From assembly GCA_009782775.1 (NCBI GenBank), contig WRIL01000015.1, forward strand, positions 1 through 56,085: a stretch of 56,085 nucleotides of DNA, given 5' to 3'. Under the pieces are notes generated by a model. That model saw only the letters and a program-made list of their open reading frames with translations. It did not search any database and was not told the DNA's origin. Of the stretch, positions 37,865-46,157 are shown one piece after another. The translations under genes were made by a program, and so were the position numbers. The stretch comes from Desulfovibrionaceae bacterium (GTDB taxonomy: Bacteria > Desulfobacterota > Desulfovibrionia > Desulfovibrionales > Desulfovibrionaceae). Positions within the stretch are counted from its first letter, which is position 1, and each line of letters opens with the position of its first letter.

Positions 37865-39343
37865 ATGCTCAGGCACTTTTGGACGGCGCTTATGGTTTTG
37901 CTTCTGGCCGGTTGTAGCATGGCCCCCCGTTACGAGCGTCCAGAGTCCCCGGTGGACGGGGGCTTCCCTGACTATCCGGAATACCGCGGCGTGGGCGCGG
38001 AAGAAGGCGAGATGCCTTTGTTGCGCTTGAGCCCGGAAGATGGTTGGGGCGAAACGGAAAAGGCCGGGGCAGAAAATCCGGCCCTAGGCAACCTGTCCTG
38101 GCAGGAATTTTACGTTGACCAGGACATGCAAAAGCTCATCGCCTTTGCCCTGGAAAACAACCGCGACCTGCGCCTAGCCGTCCTGAACCGGGAGAGGATC
38201 CGCGCCCTGTACCAGATCCAGAGGGGTGAACTCCTCCCCGCCATTGCCGGCGTGGGCTCGTATGCCAACCAGAGTGGTCCCACCTTCCTGCCGCCGCCTT
38301 CCCCGGATAGCGCTATCTCCCGCCGTTATTCCCTGAGCGTGGGGCTGGCTTCTTACGAGTTGGATTTTTTCGGCAGGATAAACAGTCTAAAGGATGCGGC
38401 CCTGGAGGGTTATCTGGCCTCGGCCCATGCGGCCCATAGCGCGCGCATCTCCTTGGTGGCGGAAGTGGCGTCGCTTTACCTGCAGATTGTGGCCGGCCGG
38501 GAGCAATATGAACTGACCCGCAACACTTACGCCAGCCGCAGGGAATCCTACGATCTTATCGCGGCCATGTACAGGCAGGGACTGGCCTCCCAGCTCACGG
38601 TCAACCAGGCCAGGGCAGCGATGGAAGAGGCCCGGGTGAATGCCGTGAATATCCGGACCACCGTGCTGCGCCTGGAGAACGTTTTGGCCCTGCTCATTGG
38701 CGGGGCCTTGCCTCCGGATCTGGTCATTCCCTCACGCTTGGCCGAAGTGCGCAAATTTCAGGATTTACCTGAAGGGCTTCCTTCCTGGCTGTTGGAGCGC
38801 CGCCCTGATATTCTCCAGGCCGAGCACAGCCTGAGGTCGGCCAATGCCAACATCGGCGCGGCCAGGGCCAGCTTTTTTCCCAGTATCAGCCTGACTGCCT
38901 CCCTTGGGGCGATCAGCGCGGATCTGGACACGCTTTTTGACAGCAATTCCCGCGCCTGGAGTTTTACACCGCAAATTTCCCTGCCCATCTTCAGCGGCGG
39001 TCGGCAGGTGGCCGGACTGGAGGCGGCGAACTTGCAAAAAGATATGGCGGTGGCCTCTTATGAAAAGGCTGTTCAGTCAGCCTTTCGCGAGGTGGCTGAC
39101 GCCCTGGCCCAGCGCTCCACCATCAATGAACAACTTGAAGCCACCCGTTCCTTGCAGGACGCGGCCAGGCAGTCCTATGACATTTCCAATGTGCGCTACA
39201 AAAACGGGGTGGACAGCTTCATGAACGTGCTGGACACGCAGAGGCTACTTTTTAGCGCTCAGCAAGCCTACATCAACAGCGAATTGCAACGGGAAATCAA
39301 TACCATCAACCTGTACAAGGCCTTGGGCGGCGGCTGGCGCTGA
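37865..39343 (+). CDS. Outer-membrane efflux lipoprotein (OprM/NodT family)
   Basis: The 492-residue protein has a lipoprotein signal peptide, MVLLLAGC, with lipid-modified Cys17. The mature part has the duplicated TolC-type repeats: helix blocks with LAVLNRERIRALYQIQRGE, the RPDILQAEHSLRSANANIGAARASFFP block that identifies the family, and KNGVDSFMNVLDTQRLLFSAQ near the end. It forms the trimeric channel through the outer membrane for the pump encoded upstream. It starts 3 bases after the pump stop. No strong terminator follows within 39344-39400. Confidence 0.93.
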   Translation: MLRHFWTALMVLLLAGCSMAPRYERPESPVDGGFPDYPEYRGVGAEEGEMPLLRLSPEDGWGETEKAGAENPALGNLSWQEFYVDQDMQKLIAFALENNRDLRLAVLNRERIRALYQIQRGELLPAIAGVGSYANQSGPTFLPPPSPDSAISRRYSLSVGLASYELDFFGRINSLKDAALEGYLASAHAAHSARISLVAEVASLYLQIVAGREQYELTRNTYASRRESYDLIAAMYRQGLASQLTVNQARAAMEEARVNAVNIRTTVLRLENVLALLIGGALPPDLVIPSRLAEVRKFQDLPEGLPSWLLERRPDILQAEHSLRSANANIGAARASFFPSISLTASLGAISADLDTLFDSNSRAWSFTPQISLPIFSGGRQVAGLEAANLQKDMAVASYEKAVQSAFREVADALAQRSTINEQLEATRSLQDAARQSYDISNVRYKNGVDSFMNVLDTQRLLFSAQQAYINSELQREINTINLYKALGGGWR

Positions 39344-39564
39344 GCGCGGGGGCGACTATACTTTTCCCGGGCCTCCGGAAAAACAGGCCTGTGGCGATGA
39401 AACCATTTTTATGGATGGTATATCTTGACCATTGTCACTAAATGGATTTATGTTTATAATGGATAATATCTATATATGGCGAGATTGTTTGTCATATACC
39501 AGAAATGTGCTGGAAAAACTCTAGTGTTTGACGGTTTTCCCCATCACGTCCGGAGGGGCTGGTT
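39344..39564. promoter_or_regulatory. Intergenic region with candidate promoter for the V4R gene
   Basis: A 221-base gap. TTGACC (39425-39430) and TATGTT (39449-39454) with an 18-base spacer form a plausible sigma-70 promoter within an AT-rich run, about 110 bases before the V4R start. A weak GGCCT/AGGCC hairpin near 39371-39390 may end the efflux transcript. Confidence 0.35.
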
Positions 39565-40089
39565 ATGCAGGAACAGGAAAGATTGTATAAGTTTACATGG
39601 GATTTTATCGGCGATGTGGATGTTGGCCGTCCGAATCTTGGCAATACCACTAGGATCGAGGTTTACCGCCTGTTTCAGTACACTTTGAGGGATGTGATCG
39701 AGGAAGAATTCGGCACTGAAAAATCTGACCGGATTTTATACAAGGCCGGTTTTCTGGCCGGGCAGCAATTTTGCAATAAATTTGTTCTGCCGCAACCGGA
39801 TATAAACAGTTTTGTGGCCAAGGTCCAGGAAGTCCTGCTGGAGTTGAAAATCGGCATTCTGCGGATCGAGGGCGGCAATTCCGACGGCACTTCCCTGACT
39901 CTTTCGGTTTCCGAGGATCTGGACTGTTCCGGACTGCCGGAGATAAACCATGTGGTCTGCACTTATGACGAGGGTTTTATTGCTGGCATTTTCTATGCCT
40001 TTACCGGCAAAGCCTTTGCGGTGAAAGAGATTGACTGCTGGTGCACCGGGGATAGAACCTGCCGCTTCGAGGTCAACCGGGAGGAATAG
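39565..40089 (+). CDS. V4R-domain sensor protein
   Basis: A 174-residue protein, nearly all one V4R (4-vinyl reductase) domain, a small-molecule-binding fold related to Bet3/H-NOX. Recognisable features are RLFQYTLRDVIEEEFG, LYKAGFLAGQQF, and the C-terminal end FTGKAFAVKEIDCWCTGDRTCRF with the domain's cysteines (Cys-x-Cys and a further Cys), which may bind metal or a ligand. It has no output domain. It is 33 bases upstream of the diguanylate cyclase and in the same operon, so the simplest reading is that it senses a ligand or metal and controls that enzyme. A GGAGG site precedes the ATG (GGAGGGGCTGGTT). Confidence 0.8.
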   Translation: MQEQERLYKFTWDFIGDVDVGRPNLGNTTRIEVYRLFQYTLRDVIEEEFGTEKSDRILYKAGFLAGQQFCNKFVLPQPDINSFVAKVQEVLLELKIGILRIEGGNSDGTSLTLSVSEDLDCSGLPEINHVVCTYDEGFIAGIFYAFTGKAFAVKEIDCWCTGDRTCRFEVNREE

Positions 40090-40122
40090 AGGCCGTTTCG
40101 GTTTTTTCAATCTGGGTTAGTT

Positions 40123-41931
40123 ATGTCAGAACAGACCGGGAAGCAGGCTCAACCAATTTATGATGAAGATATAGTCAATCATGTGGTTGACTATATCAAT
40201 CGTTTGTTGAATGCGTCTGCGGTCGCTAATGAAGACAGCCTTCCCGATGAATTTGGACATATTCCGTTTATGGATGATGTGCGCAGGCAAATCATGTCCA
40301 TCCGGTATATGGTGCAGGCTCTGACTAACGGCAACCTGGAATATCCCTGCCAGGAACGCGGTTTTATTGCCGGTTCGCTTAAAGCATTTCAATCCAATTT
40401 GCGTCACCTGACTTGGCAGGCCAGCCGTATTGCCGTTGGAGAGTATCACCACCGGGTGAGTTTCATGGGCGATTTTTCCGTTGCCTTTAACAAGATGACG
40501 GAACAGTTGGATAGCACGATCAACAGCCTGACCAGCCTTTCAGAAAAATACAAGGATCTCTCGTACCACGATCTCATGACCGGGTATTACAACCGGGCTG
40601 GTTTTTTCAAATACGCGACCGACATGCTGGGAGCGCCGAGCGTTATTCCGCGGAATTCCACCCTGATCATCACGGATATAGACCATTTCAAAAAATTTAA
40701 CGACACTCACGGGCATTTATGCGGGGATGAGGTTCTGAAGGCTTTTACGGTCAAGATACGGTCTTTGTTGCGTTCCCACGAATTATGTTGCCGCTACGGC
40801 GGGGAAGAGTTCATTATTTTTATGCCCAATACCCCCATTAAGGCAGGCATGGCCATCGCCCGGCGTTTGCGGGCCGCAGTGGAGGGCATGTCTTTGGAAT
40901 TTGGGGGGGAGAAGCTGAATATTACAGCCAGTTTCGGGGTGACTGAGGTGGGGGAGGTGCCGGAAGGCGTTTCTGTTGAGGATTTTTTGACTCAGCGCAT
41001 ACATGATGCGGATGAGTTGCTGTATGAGGCCAAATCCTCCGGCCGTAACCGGGTGGTAGGCCCTGAATCATTTACCAATGAGCCAGCCATGATGACCGCC
41101 GATGAAGATTTATTGTCCGACGGACCTGAAGCTTCAGAATTTGGAGTTGCCGGGCCAGAGCTTGCGCTTACCATTGAATCCGCACCCTTCGTGCCGGTGT
41201 CTCTGGCGTTGGGTCCGGAGCCGCCTCCCGTTTCTTTGGGCGCTACCGCTCCGGCCGTAACCGCCGTGGATGCCTCAGGCTCAGAAGAAGGCGACAAACA
41301 GGGTATGCTTTCTTTGAAAGAACAGGAAAGCGCGGAGAGCGGGAACAATTTTTTGGAGGAATACCTTGTGCCAGCTCCTGAACAGGCTGCCGAGCCTGGA
41401 AATGCCAAATTGACCCCCTTGGAGATGTTTTTTGGCGTTTCCCCGACCGCCGCCGCTCCGGATTTGGCTCTAAAACCGCAGAGAGGCGTCTTGCCTGAGC
41501 CCGAGGACGTAAAGCAGGAAAAAAGCCTTACCCCTCCCCCAGCCTCACCTTTGCCCTTGGATCGTTTCTTCGGCAATATTGGGCCCCCCGCATCCGGGTC
41601 CGCGAAAATGCGGGTTGCCGCGCGCGCGGAGGCTGGCCAAGAGAAGCAAGGAAGCTTCACTCCTCTCAAGAAGCTTAATACCTTGTATGGGTCTTTGGTC
41701 CGCACGCCTTTTTCCCAGCCGGAACCTTTTGTGCTTGAGGCCAGGAAGACGATCGTCAAAATTCCGGACCAGGGGGGAGCGCGGAAACCGGCAGAAGAAG
41801 CCGTTCCGGATGCCCTTTTTACCCCGTTGAAAAAATTTTTGCGTCTATACGGGATCAAGTCGCTGAGTGACACCGTCACGCCCACGGCGTATTTTACGCC
41901 CATAAGGCCGGAACCGTCCGGTTTCGCGTAG
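40123..41931 (+). CDS. Diguanylate cyclase with HAMP-like input and a repeat-bearing proline-rich tail
   Basis: A 602-residue soluble protein. Residues about 65-140 look like a HAMP-type helical linker, residues about 150-315 are a GGDEF domain with GGEEF at 226-230 and the metal-binding ITDIDHFKKFND; the product is cyclic di-GMP. The inhibitory-site position (RxxD) reads RSHE, so feedback may be weaker. Residues about 320-602 are acidic, proline-rich and probably disordered, but contain four related short motifs: TPLEMFFG (431-438), PLDRFFG (478-484), FTPLKKLNTLYG (512-523) and FTPLKKFLRLYG (566-577). These look like repeated binding motifs. There is no membrane segment. It follows the V4R gene by 33 bases. 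Confidence 0.85.
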   Translation: MSEQTGKQAQPIYDEDIVNHVVDYINRLLNASAVANEDSLPDEFGHIPFMDDVRRQIMSIRYMVQALTNGNLEYPCQERGFIAGSLKAFQSNLRHLTWQASRIAVGEYHHRVSFMGDFSVAFNKMTEQLDSTINSLTSLSEKYKDLSYHDLMTGYYNRAGFFKYATDMLGAPSVIPRNSTLIITDIDHFKKFNDTHGHLCGDEVLKAFTVKIRSLLRSHELCCRYGGEEFIIFMPNTPIKAGMAIARRLRAAVEGMSLEFGGEKLNITASFGVTEVGEVPEGVSVEDFLTQRIHDADELLYEAKSSGRNRVVGPESFTNEPAMMTADEDLLSDGPEASEFGVAGPELALTIESAPFVPVSLALGPEPPPVSLGATAPAVTAVDASGSEEGDKQGMLSLKEQESAESGNNFLEEYLVPAPEQAAEPGNAKLTPLEMFFGVSPTAAAPDLALKPQRGVLPEPEDVKQEKSLTPPPASPLPLDRFFGNIGPPASGSAKMRVAARAEAGQEKQGSFTPLKKLNTLYGSLVRTPFSQPEPFVLEARKTIVKIPDQGGARKPAEEAVPDALFTPLKKFLRLYGIKSLSDTVTPTAYFTPIRPEPSGFA

Positions 41932-41942
41932 CCAGGAAATTC

Positions 41943-41964
41943 GCATTATAAATAAATATAATGC
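41943..41964. promoter_or_regulatory. Perfect inverted repeat upstream of the HU gene
   Basis: GCATTATA-AATAAA-TATAATGC, an 8-bp inverted repeat 20 bases before the HU start and 12 bases after the diguanylate cyclase stop. It contains TATAAT, a consensus -10 box (41957-41962), though no matching -35 is seen. It could be a promoter with an operator, or a binding site for HU itself. Confidence 0.45.
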
Positions 41965-41984
41965 AAAAATAAGGAGGACCATAA

Positions 41985-42263
41985 ATGACCAAAGCAGAAC
42001 TTGTAAAAAAGATTCACGCCAAAGCCGGGCAGGGGGCCAAGACACGGACCGAGGCCGCTATTAACGCGATCATGGCCGTATTGGTTGAGGCCATGAAATC
42101 TGGGAATGCTGTGACCTTTACCGGCTTCGGCAGTTTTAAGGTGATGAAGCGGGCCGCGCGTAAAGGCCGTAATCCCCGTACCGGAAAAACAATCAGTATT
42201 CCGGCCCGCAAGGTGGTCAGGTTCACGCCGGGGAAGAGGCTGAAAGAAGCCGTCAAGAAGTAG
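41985..42263 (+). CDS. HU-family nucleoid protein
   Basis: The 92-residue protein is a normal HU: MTKAELVKKIHAKAG at the start, the core VTFTGFGSFKVMKRAARKGRNPRTG with the DNA-intercalating arm (RNPRTGKTISIPARK) and the conserved end VRFTPGKRLKEAVKK. It bends and compacts DNA as a dimer. A GGAGG site is 8 bases before the ATG. Given the palindromic promoter region it probably has its own transcript. Confidence 0.95.
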   Translation: MTKAELVKKIHAKAGQGAKTRTEAAINAIMAVLVEAMKSGNAVTFTGFGSFKVMKRAARKGRNPRTGKTISIPARKVVRFTPGKRLKEAVKK

Positions 42264-42337
42264 GAAGAAAACCGCATCCCCTCCGCGCCTGTTCGGCGGA
42301 CCTTGCCGGGCAGGCGCGGGAACCTCCTTTCATAGGG

Positions 42338-44068
42338 TCATGGCTCGCGTCGCCAAGGTGGATCTTCCGGCGGCCGCCATTCCGGCTGGTCCTCTTTCAG
42401 CATGGAAGTATAGGCGATGAATCCGGAAATGAAGTGTTGCACATCGTCAATGCGCTCCCGGAAACCGTGGTGGCGTAAGAAAAAGGTGTTGCCCGTGCGT
42501 TTCTGCCGTGGGAAATACATGGACATTTCCGGCCAGAAAAAGCCTTCCAACAGATAATTAGCCCGGTAATGCAGGGCGGTTCTGAATTTTTCCAGGTCCA
42601 GGCTTCGGGTCAGGGCTTGCAGTTCAGGAAGATCCGCTAGGCGGATCAGCATTTTTTGCGTCGCCATCATCAATTCCAGCAGGGTGGGGTAGGAAGTTTC
42701 CCGTTGCAGCACGAAATCCAGGTGCCCCATGCAATTGTTCAAGCCAAAACGGAAATAACGCTCTTGGGGGTAGTATAAGGTTATTTCATTGGTGGCGTAG
42801 CTAAGCCAGTGATCGTGGGCCTGGGCGTACCGGGCATCGTCCAGGAAAGAGTCGAAGGATTTTTGGGCCAGATCCAGCCAGCGCGGGTCTTTGGTATGGC
42901 GATATAGGCGCAACAGTCCGAAAACCGCTTCACCATCGTAATAAATGACCCGCCGTTGCTCCTTGAGCGCCAGACTTTCGGCGTGTAGCACATGTGTAAA
43001 GACGCCGTTGGATTCGTCACGCATGAAATTGATGCCTTGGGCCAGAAGTTCCATCAGGGGCAGATGTTCGTCGGTGCCGGTCAGATCCCGCCACTTGGCC
43101 AGGGCCAGCAAGGTGACACCGTTGCCTCCCAGTTTGATTTCGCTTACAGGCAGATCCACCAGGAAAGCCATTTTTTTGCCCTGAGGCGCGTATTCGCGGA
43201 CAAATTCCGTGACCATACGCTCTAGGGCGCGTCGAGCTGGCTCTTTCAGAGCTTCATCGCCGGTATATTCCAGGGCCTCCAGCAGGGAATAGAGGGAGCT
43301 GGCATGGCGCAGGCAGTTATAGCTGGTGAGGTTTTTGTCGAAACAAGGCAGCCATCCATAAATAAAGCGGCCATCTTTGCGGATTTGTGCGGCCAGCCAG
43401 CGGGCCGCTCCGGTAATGGTATCGTCGCCAAGCTCCGGGGTAAATCTGTTGATTTCCCTCCGTCCGGTGAAAAAACCGGAATTCAGGGTCTTGCCCGGTC
43501 CGAGCCCTGGCAGGTGGTATAGCGTCCCATCAGGGGCGCAATAAACGCCGGCGGTGTCCAGGGCCCAGACCGTGGCCTCTGGCGCGGGTAGTCTTACCTC
43601 CTGGCCGCTGAAACGTTTGGTGGCCCAATCCGTGAAACGATCCGGGTTGAAGCGGGAAGAATCATGGTTGGATTCATGGTAATAAATGGCCCGGCTGTTG
43701 GCCTCCTGCTCGGTAAGGAGAATTGTGAAGGTCTGGTCCAGGGCTAGGCCATAGCGCAGATAGCCACGCTTGGTCTGTTCCGCCAGTTTCAGAAATTCAT
43801 CGAAGGCGCAGGACCGGACTTTTCGCACCCAGTCCAGGCGCAAATGCTCGCCGTGTAGCTTGCGTAGCTGCATACGGCGGCGCAGGCGTCTTAGTCCATC
43901 TTTCCAGCATTGCTCCAGGGAAGAGCCGGAGACATGCAGCACTTCGGCCCGCGCCTCGCCGTCGGAAATGGAAAAGATCAGGGTATGGGCGGGCAGGGGC
44001 GCGTCCAGGGCCGGACAATGTCCTTTGACGTATTCCTCCAGCCTTAAAAGACGATCAGCCAGGTACAT
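42338..44068 (-). CDS. Protein of unknown function with predicted alpha/alpha-toroid region
   Basis: A 576-residue soluble protein I do not recognise with confidence. Residues 1-about 180 are a mixed domain (LIFSISDGEARAEVL, then a helical arginine-rich stretch at about 58-75). Residues about 210-560 consist of successive amphipathic helix pairs with aromatic, charged loop tips (NLTSYNCLRHASSLYSLLEA, KLGGNGVTLLALAKW, RVIYYDGEAVFGLLRLY, YYPQERYFRFGLNNCMGHLD), the pattern of an (alpha/alpha)6 barrel as in sugar hydrolases, epimerases and lanthionine-cyclase-like enzymes. No signal peptide or membrane segment. It stands alone; upstream is a palindromic site and the divergent UPF0173 gene. It could be a glycan- or peptide-modifying enzyme, but that is a guess from fold only. 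Confidence 0.5.
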   Translation of the reverse strand: MYLADRLLRLEEYVKGHCPALDAPLPAHTLIFSISDGEARAEVLHVSGSSLEQCWKDGLRRLRRRMQLRKLHGEHLRLDWVRKVRSCAFDEFLKLAEQTKRGYLRYGLALDQTFTILLTEQEANSRAIYYHESNHDSSRFNPDRFTDWATKRFSGQEVRLPAPEATVWALDTAGVYCAPDGTLYHLPGLGPGKTLNSGFFTGRREINRFTPELGDDTITGAARWLAAQIRKDGRFIYGWLPCFDKNLTSYNCLRHASSLYSLLEALEYTGDEALKEPARRALERMVTEFVREYAPQGKKMAFLVDLPVSEIKLGGNGVTLLALAKWRDLTGTDEHLPLMELLAQGINFMRDESNGVFTHVLHAESLALKEQRRVIYYDGEAVFGLLRLYRHTKDPRWLDLAQKSFDSFLDDARYAQAHDHWLSYATNEITLYYPQERYFRFGLNNCMGHLDFVLQRETSYPTLLELMMATQKMLIRLADLPELQALTRSLDLEKFRTALHYRANYLLEGFFWPEMSMYFPRQKRTGNTFFLRHHGFRERIDDVQHFISGFIAYTSMLKEDQPEWRPPEDPPWRREP

Positions 44069-44094
44069 GATGGTTTCCGTAACTTTGGTTGAAT

Positions 44095-44120
44095 TATGCC
44101 AGCCTAATTTTTATGGCATA
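44095..44120. promoter_or_regulatory. Inverted repeat in the divergent promoter region
   Basis: TATGCCA (44095-44101) and TGGCATA (44114-44120) are a perfect 7-bp inverted repeat with a 12-base AT-rich spacer, about one and a half helical turns between centres, 26 bases before the start of the minus-strand unknown gene and about 145 before the UPF0173 gene. It has the look of a repressor site for the minus-strand gene. A second small repeat TTGCC-T-GGCAA lies just after it (44128-44138). Confidence 0.45.
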
Positions 44121-44263
44121 GAGCCATTTGCCTGGCAATAGCCGGACATCGCGATCTGGATTTTATGTGTGAAACCCTGTAACCATAGCGAAGCGCTTAT
44201 CCCGTATTTTCGGCAAAGCGCCACGGGCGTCAATTTTTAAGTATTGCCCAACCGGAGGTCATT

Positions 44264-44947
44264 ATGGCGACCCTGCAATATCTCGGACACGCGGCATTTT
44301 ACCTGGAAGGTCAGGGCATCAAGGCTCTGTTTGATCCTTTCCTTAGCGGCAACCCTCTGGCTTCCGAAGGGCCGGAGGTCAGGCCGATCCTGGATTATAT
44401 CTTTGTATCCCACGCCCACGACGATCACCTGGGCGATACCGAGGCTATCGCAAGGCGCACCGGAGCCGTGGTGGTGGCGACCAATGAGCTGGCCCTGTAT
44501 CTGGAAGGCAAAGGACTGAAGACCATCGCCATGCATGTGGGCGGCCGCGTCAGCTTGTCTTTCGGTCGGGTGAAATTGACCCCGGCCCTTCACGGGTCGT
44601 CTGTTTCCGAAAACGGCCGGGTGGTTTGCGCGGATCAGCCCTGTGGCTTTCTAGTGGAAGTTGAAGGCAAAAAGATTTACCACGCCGGCGATACCGGGCT
44701 GAGCATGGAAATGAGCCTGCTGGCGGCTGAGGAGGTGGAGGTGGCCATACTGCCCATTGGCGGCCATTACGTCATGGATGCAGAGGACGCGGCGCGGGCG
44801 GTGGAATTGATCCGCCCGAAAATCACCGTACCTGTTCATTACGACACCTTTCCGTCCATTCGGGCGGATCCCGTGGGCTTTGCCAGGAAAGCCGGCGGCC
44901 TGACCGAAGCGCGCGTCCTGAGGCCAGGGGAAAGTTTGCACTTTTGA
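44264..44947 (+). CDS. UPF0173-family metal-dependent hydrolase (metallo-beta-lactamase fold)
   Basis: The 227 residues match the UPF0173 length. Metal-binding motifs: HAHDDHLGD near residue 49, the HGSS block near 110, YHAGDTGL near 139, and the final histidine in ITVPVHYDTFP near 193. These bind two zinc or iron ions in a metallo-beta-lactamase fold. The family's cell substrate is unknown in most bacteria. The ATG has an excellent GGAGG site seven bases upstream. It converges on the heptosyltransferase gene, 7 bases away, and has no obvious functional partner. Confidence 0.88.
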   Translation: MATLQYLGHAAFYLEGQGIKALFDPFLSGNPLASEGPEVRPILDYIFVSHAHDDHLGDTEAIARRTGAVVVATNELALYLEGKGLKTIAMHVGGRVSLSFGRVKLTPALHGSSVSENGRVVCADQPCGFLVEVEGKKIYHAGDTGLSMEMSLLAAEEVEVAILPIGGHYVMDAEDAARAVELIRPKITVPVHYDTFPSIRADPVGFARKAGGLTEARVLRPGESLHF

Positions 44948-44954
44948 AACCGCC

Positions 44955-46085
44955 TCAGGCGTCCGGTGTATGCGTTTTGCGCCTGGATAGGCGTTTTTTG
45001 GTCTCTGTCCAGACCAGCTCCGGGAGCAGATCACGCATACAGCGGTGGTGTTTCTGAGGGCATTCCCTGGGGCCATGCAAGTTGCATGGGCGGCAGGGCA
45101 GGTTTTCAACTTCCAGGGTTACGGCTGTTTCTCCTCTGGGCGCGAATCCGAAGGCGGGCACGGTGGGGCCGAACAGGGTCACCAGCGGCGTTTTTTGCGC
45201 CCAAGCCAGGTGCATGGGGCCGGAATCGTTGCTCACGTAACAGTCCAGTTCCGCAATGAAGGCCGCCAGGAAGCGCAGGTCCAGTGTAGCCGAGAGATCC
45301 AGGATATCCGCCGGGAGCGCCTCTTTGGCCGCGGAAACCCAACCCGGTCCGTTTTCTCTGTTTTTATTAATGCGTAAGAGGCTCCGGGCGGGAGATCCGG
45401 CCTGGATGGCGGCACTCAAGGCGGAACCTGTGTTTTCTTCCCCAGGCCCGGCGAAGATGATTATTCTGGCGCCGTGCTCCAGGGCCAGCTTGGCCAGGTC
45501 GGCGAAATACCTAACCGGCCAGCGTTTGCTCCCCCAGACTGACCCCGGGTGCAGCCCCAGGATGGGGCGTTCACCCAACAGGCTGAAAAAATCGTGGGTC
45601 TGCCGGCGAATTTCCGCGGGAAGCGCGATTTCCGGCCACGTGGAAACTTCATGCAGACCCAGCGCCCGGGCTAGGCCGAGCAGGCGATCCACCTCGTGCA
45701 GTTCCGGAAATTTTCGATCCGTCGTTCGCGTCAAGGCTAAACGGTTCATAAAGGGCGCATCATAGCCCAGGCGTTCTCCGGCCCGGCTCAGCCAGGCCAG
45801 GCAGGCGCTGCGCGGACTGCGGTGGGCGGAGATCCAGAGATCATACTTGCGCTCGCGCAGGACGCGGCCATAAGCCAGGATTTTTCCAAGGCCACATTCC
45901 TGGTCTTTATTGTAGGCGAAAACCCGGTCCAGAACAGGGTGATCCTGAAAAAGCGCGGCTACCCCGGATCTGGTGTAAAAATCCAAGCGCGCTTTCGGGT
46001 AGGCCAAGCGCAAGGTTTGCAGCAAGGGCAGGGTCAGGATGGCGTCGCCTAAAAAGGCGGTATTCCATATGGCGATATTTTGCAT
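44955..46085 (-). CDS. Lipopolysaccharide heptosyltransferase (glycosyltransferase family 9)
   Basis: Start taken at ATG 46085, giving 376 residues that begin MQNIAIWNTAFLGDAILTLP, the usual GT9 opening; a TTG six codons earlier is possible. The GT-B fold shows GLHPGSVWGSKRWP in the ADP-heptose-binding half, and NDSGPMHLAWA with LVTLFGPT at the donor site. It transfers L,D-heptose to the inner core of LPS on the cytoplasmic face; the form is closer to WaaF than WaaC. It lies 72 bases after GAPDH on the same strand, separated by a perfect hairpin. Confidence 0.85.
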   Translation of the reverse strand: MQNIAIWNTAFLGDAILTLPLLQTLRLAYPKARLDFYTRSGVAALFQDHPVLDRVFAYNKDQECGLGKILAYGRVLRERKYDLWISAHRSPRSACLAWLSRAGERLGYDAPFMNRLALTRTTDRKFPELHEVDRLLGLARALGLHEVSTWPEIALPAEIRRQTHDFFSLLGERPILGLHPGSVWGSKRWPVRYFADLAKLALEHGARIIIFAGPGEENTGSALSAAIQAGSPARSLLRINKNRENGPGWVSAAKEALPADILDLSATLDLRFLAAFIAELDCYVSNDSGPMHLAWAQKTPLVTLFGPTVPAFGFAPRGETAVTLEVENLPCRPCNLHGPRECPQKHHRCMRDLLPELVWTETKKRLSRRKTHTPDA

Positions 46086-46114
46086 GGAAGAGGCTTGGCG
46101 CAAAGGCTAGAGCG

Positions 46115-46145
46115 TTTTGCGGGCTTAAAGGTTAAGCCCGCAAAA
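46115..46145. other. Perfect hairpin between GAPDH and heptosyltransferase genes
   Basis: TTTTGCGGGCTTAA (46115-46128) and TTAAGCCCGCAAAA (46132-46145) form a perfect 14-bp stem with a 3-base loop. The A/T ends belong to the stem, so when read on the minus strand no separate U-tract follows; it may still end most GAPDH transcripts or protect the GAPDH mRNA 3' end. Confidence 0.6.
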
Positions 46146-46157
46146 CGGCGGTTGTGA

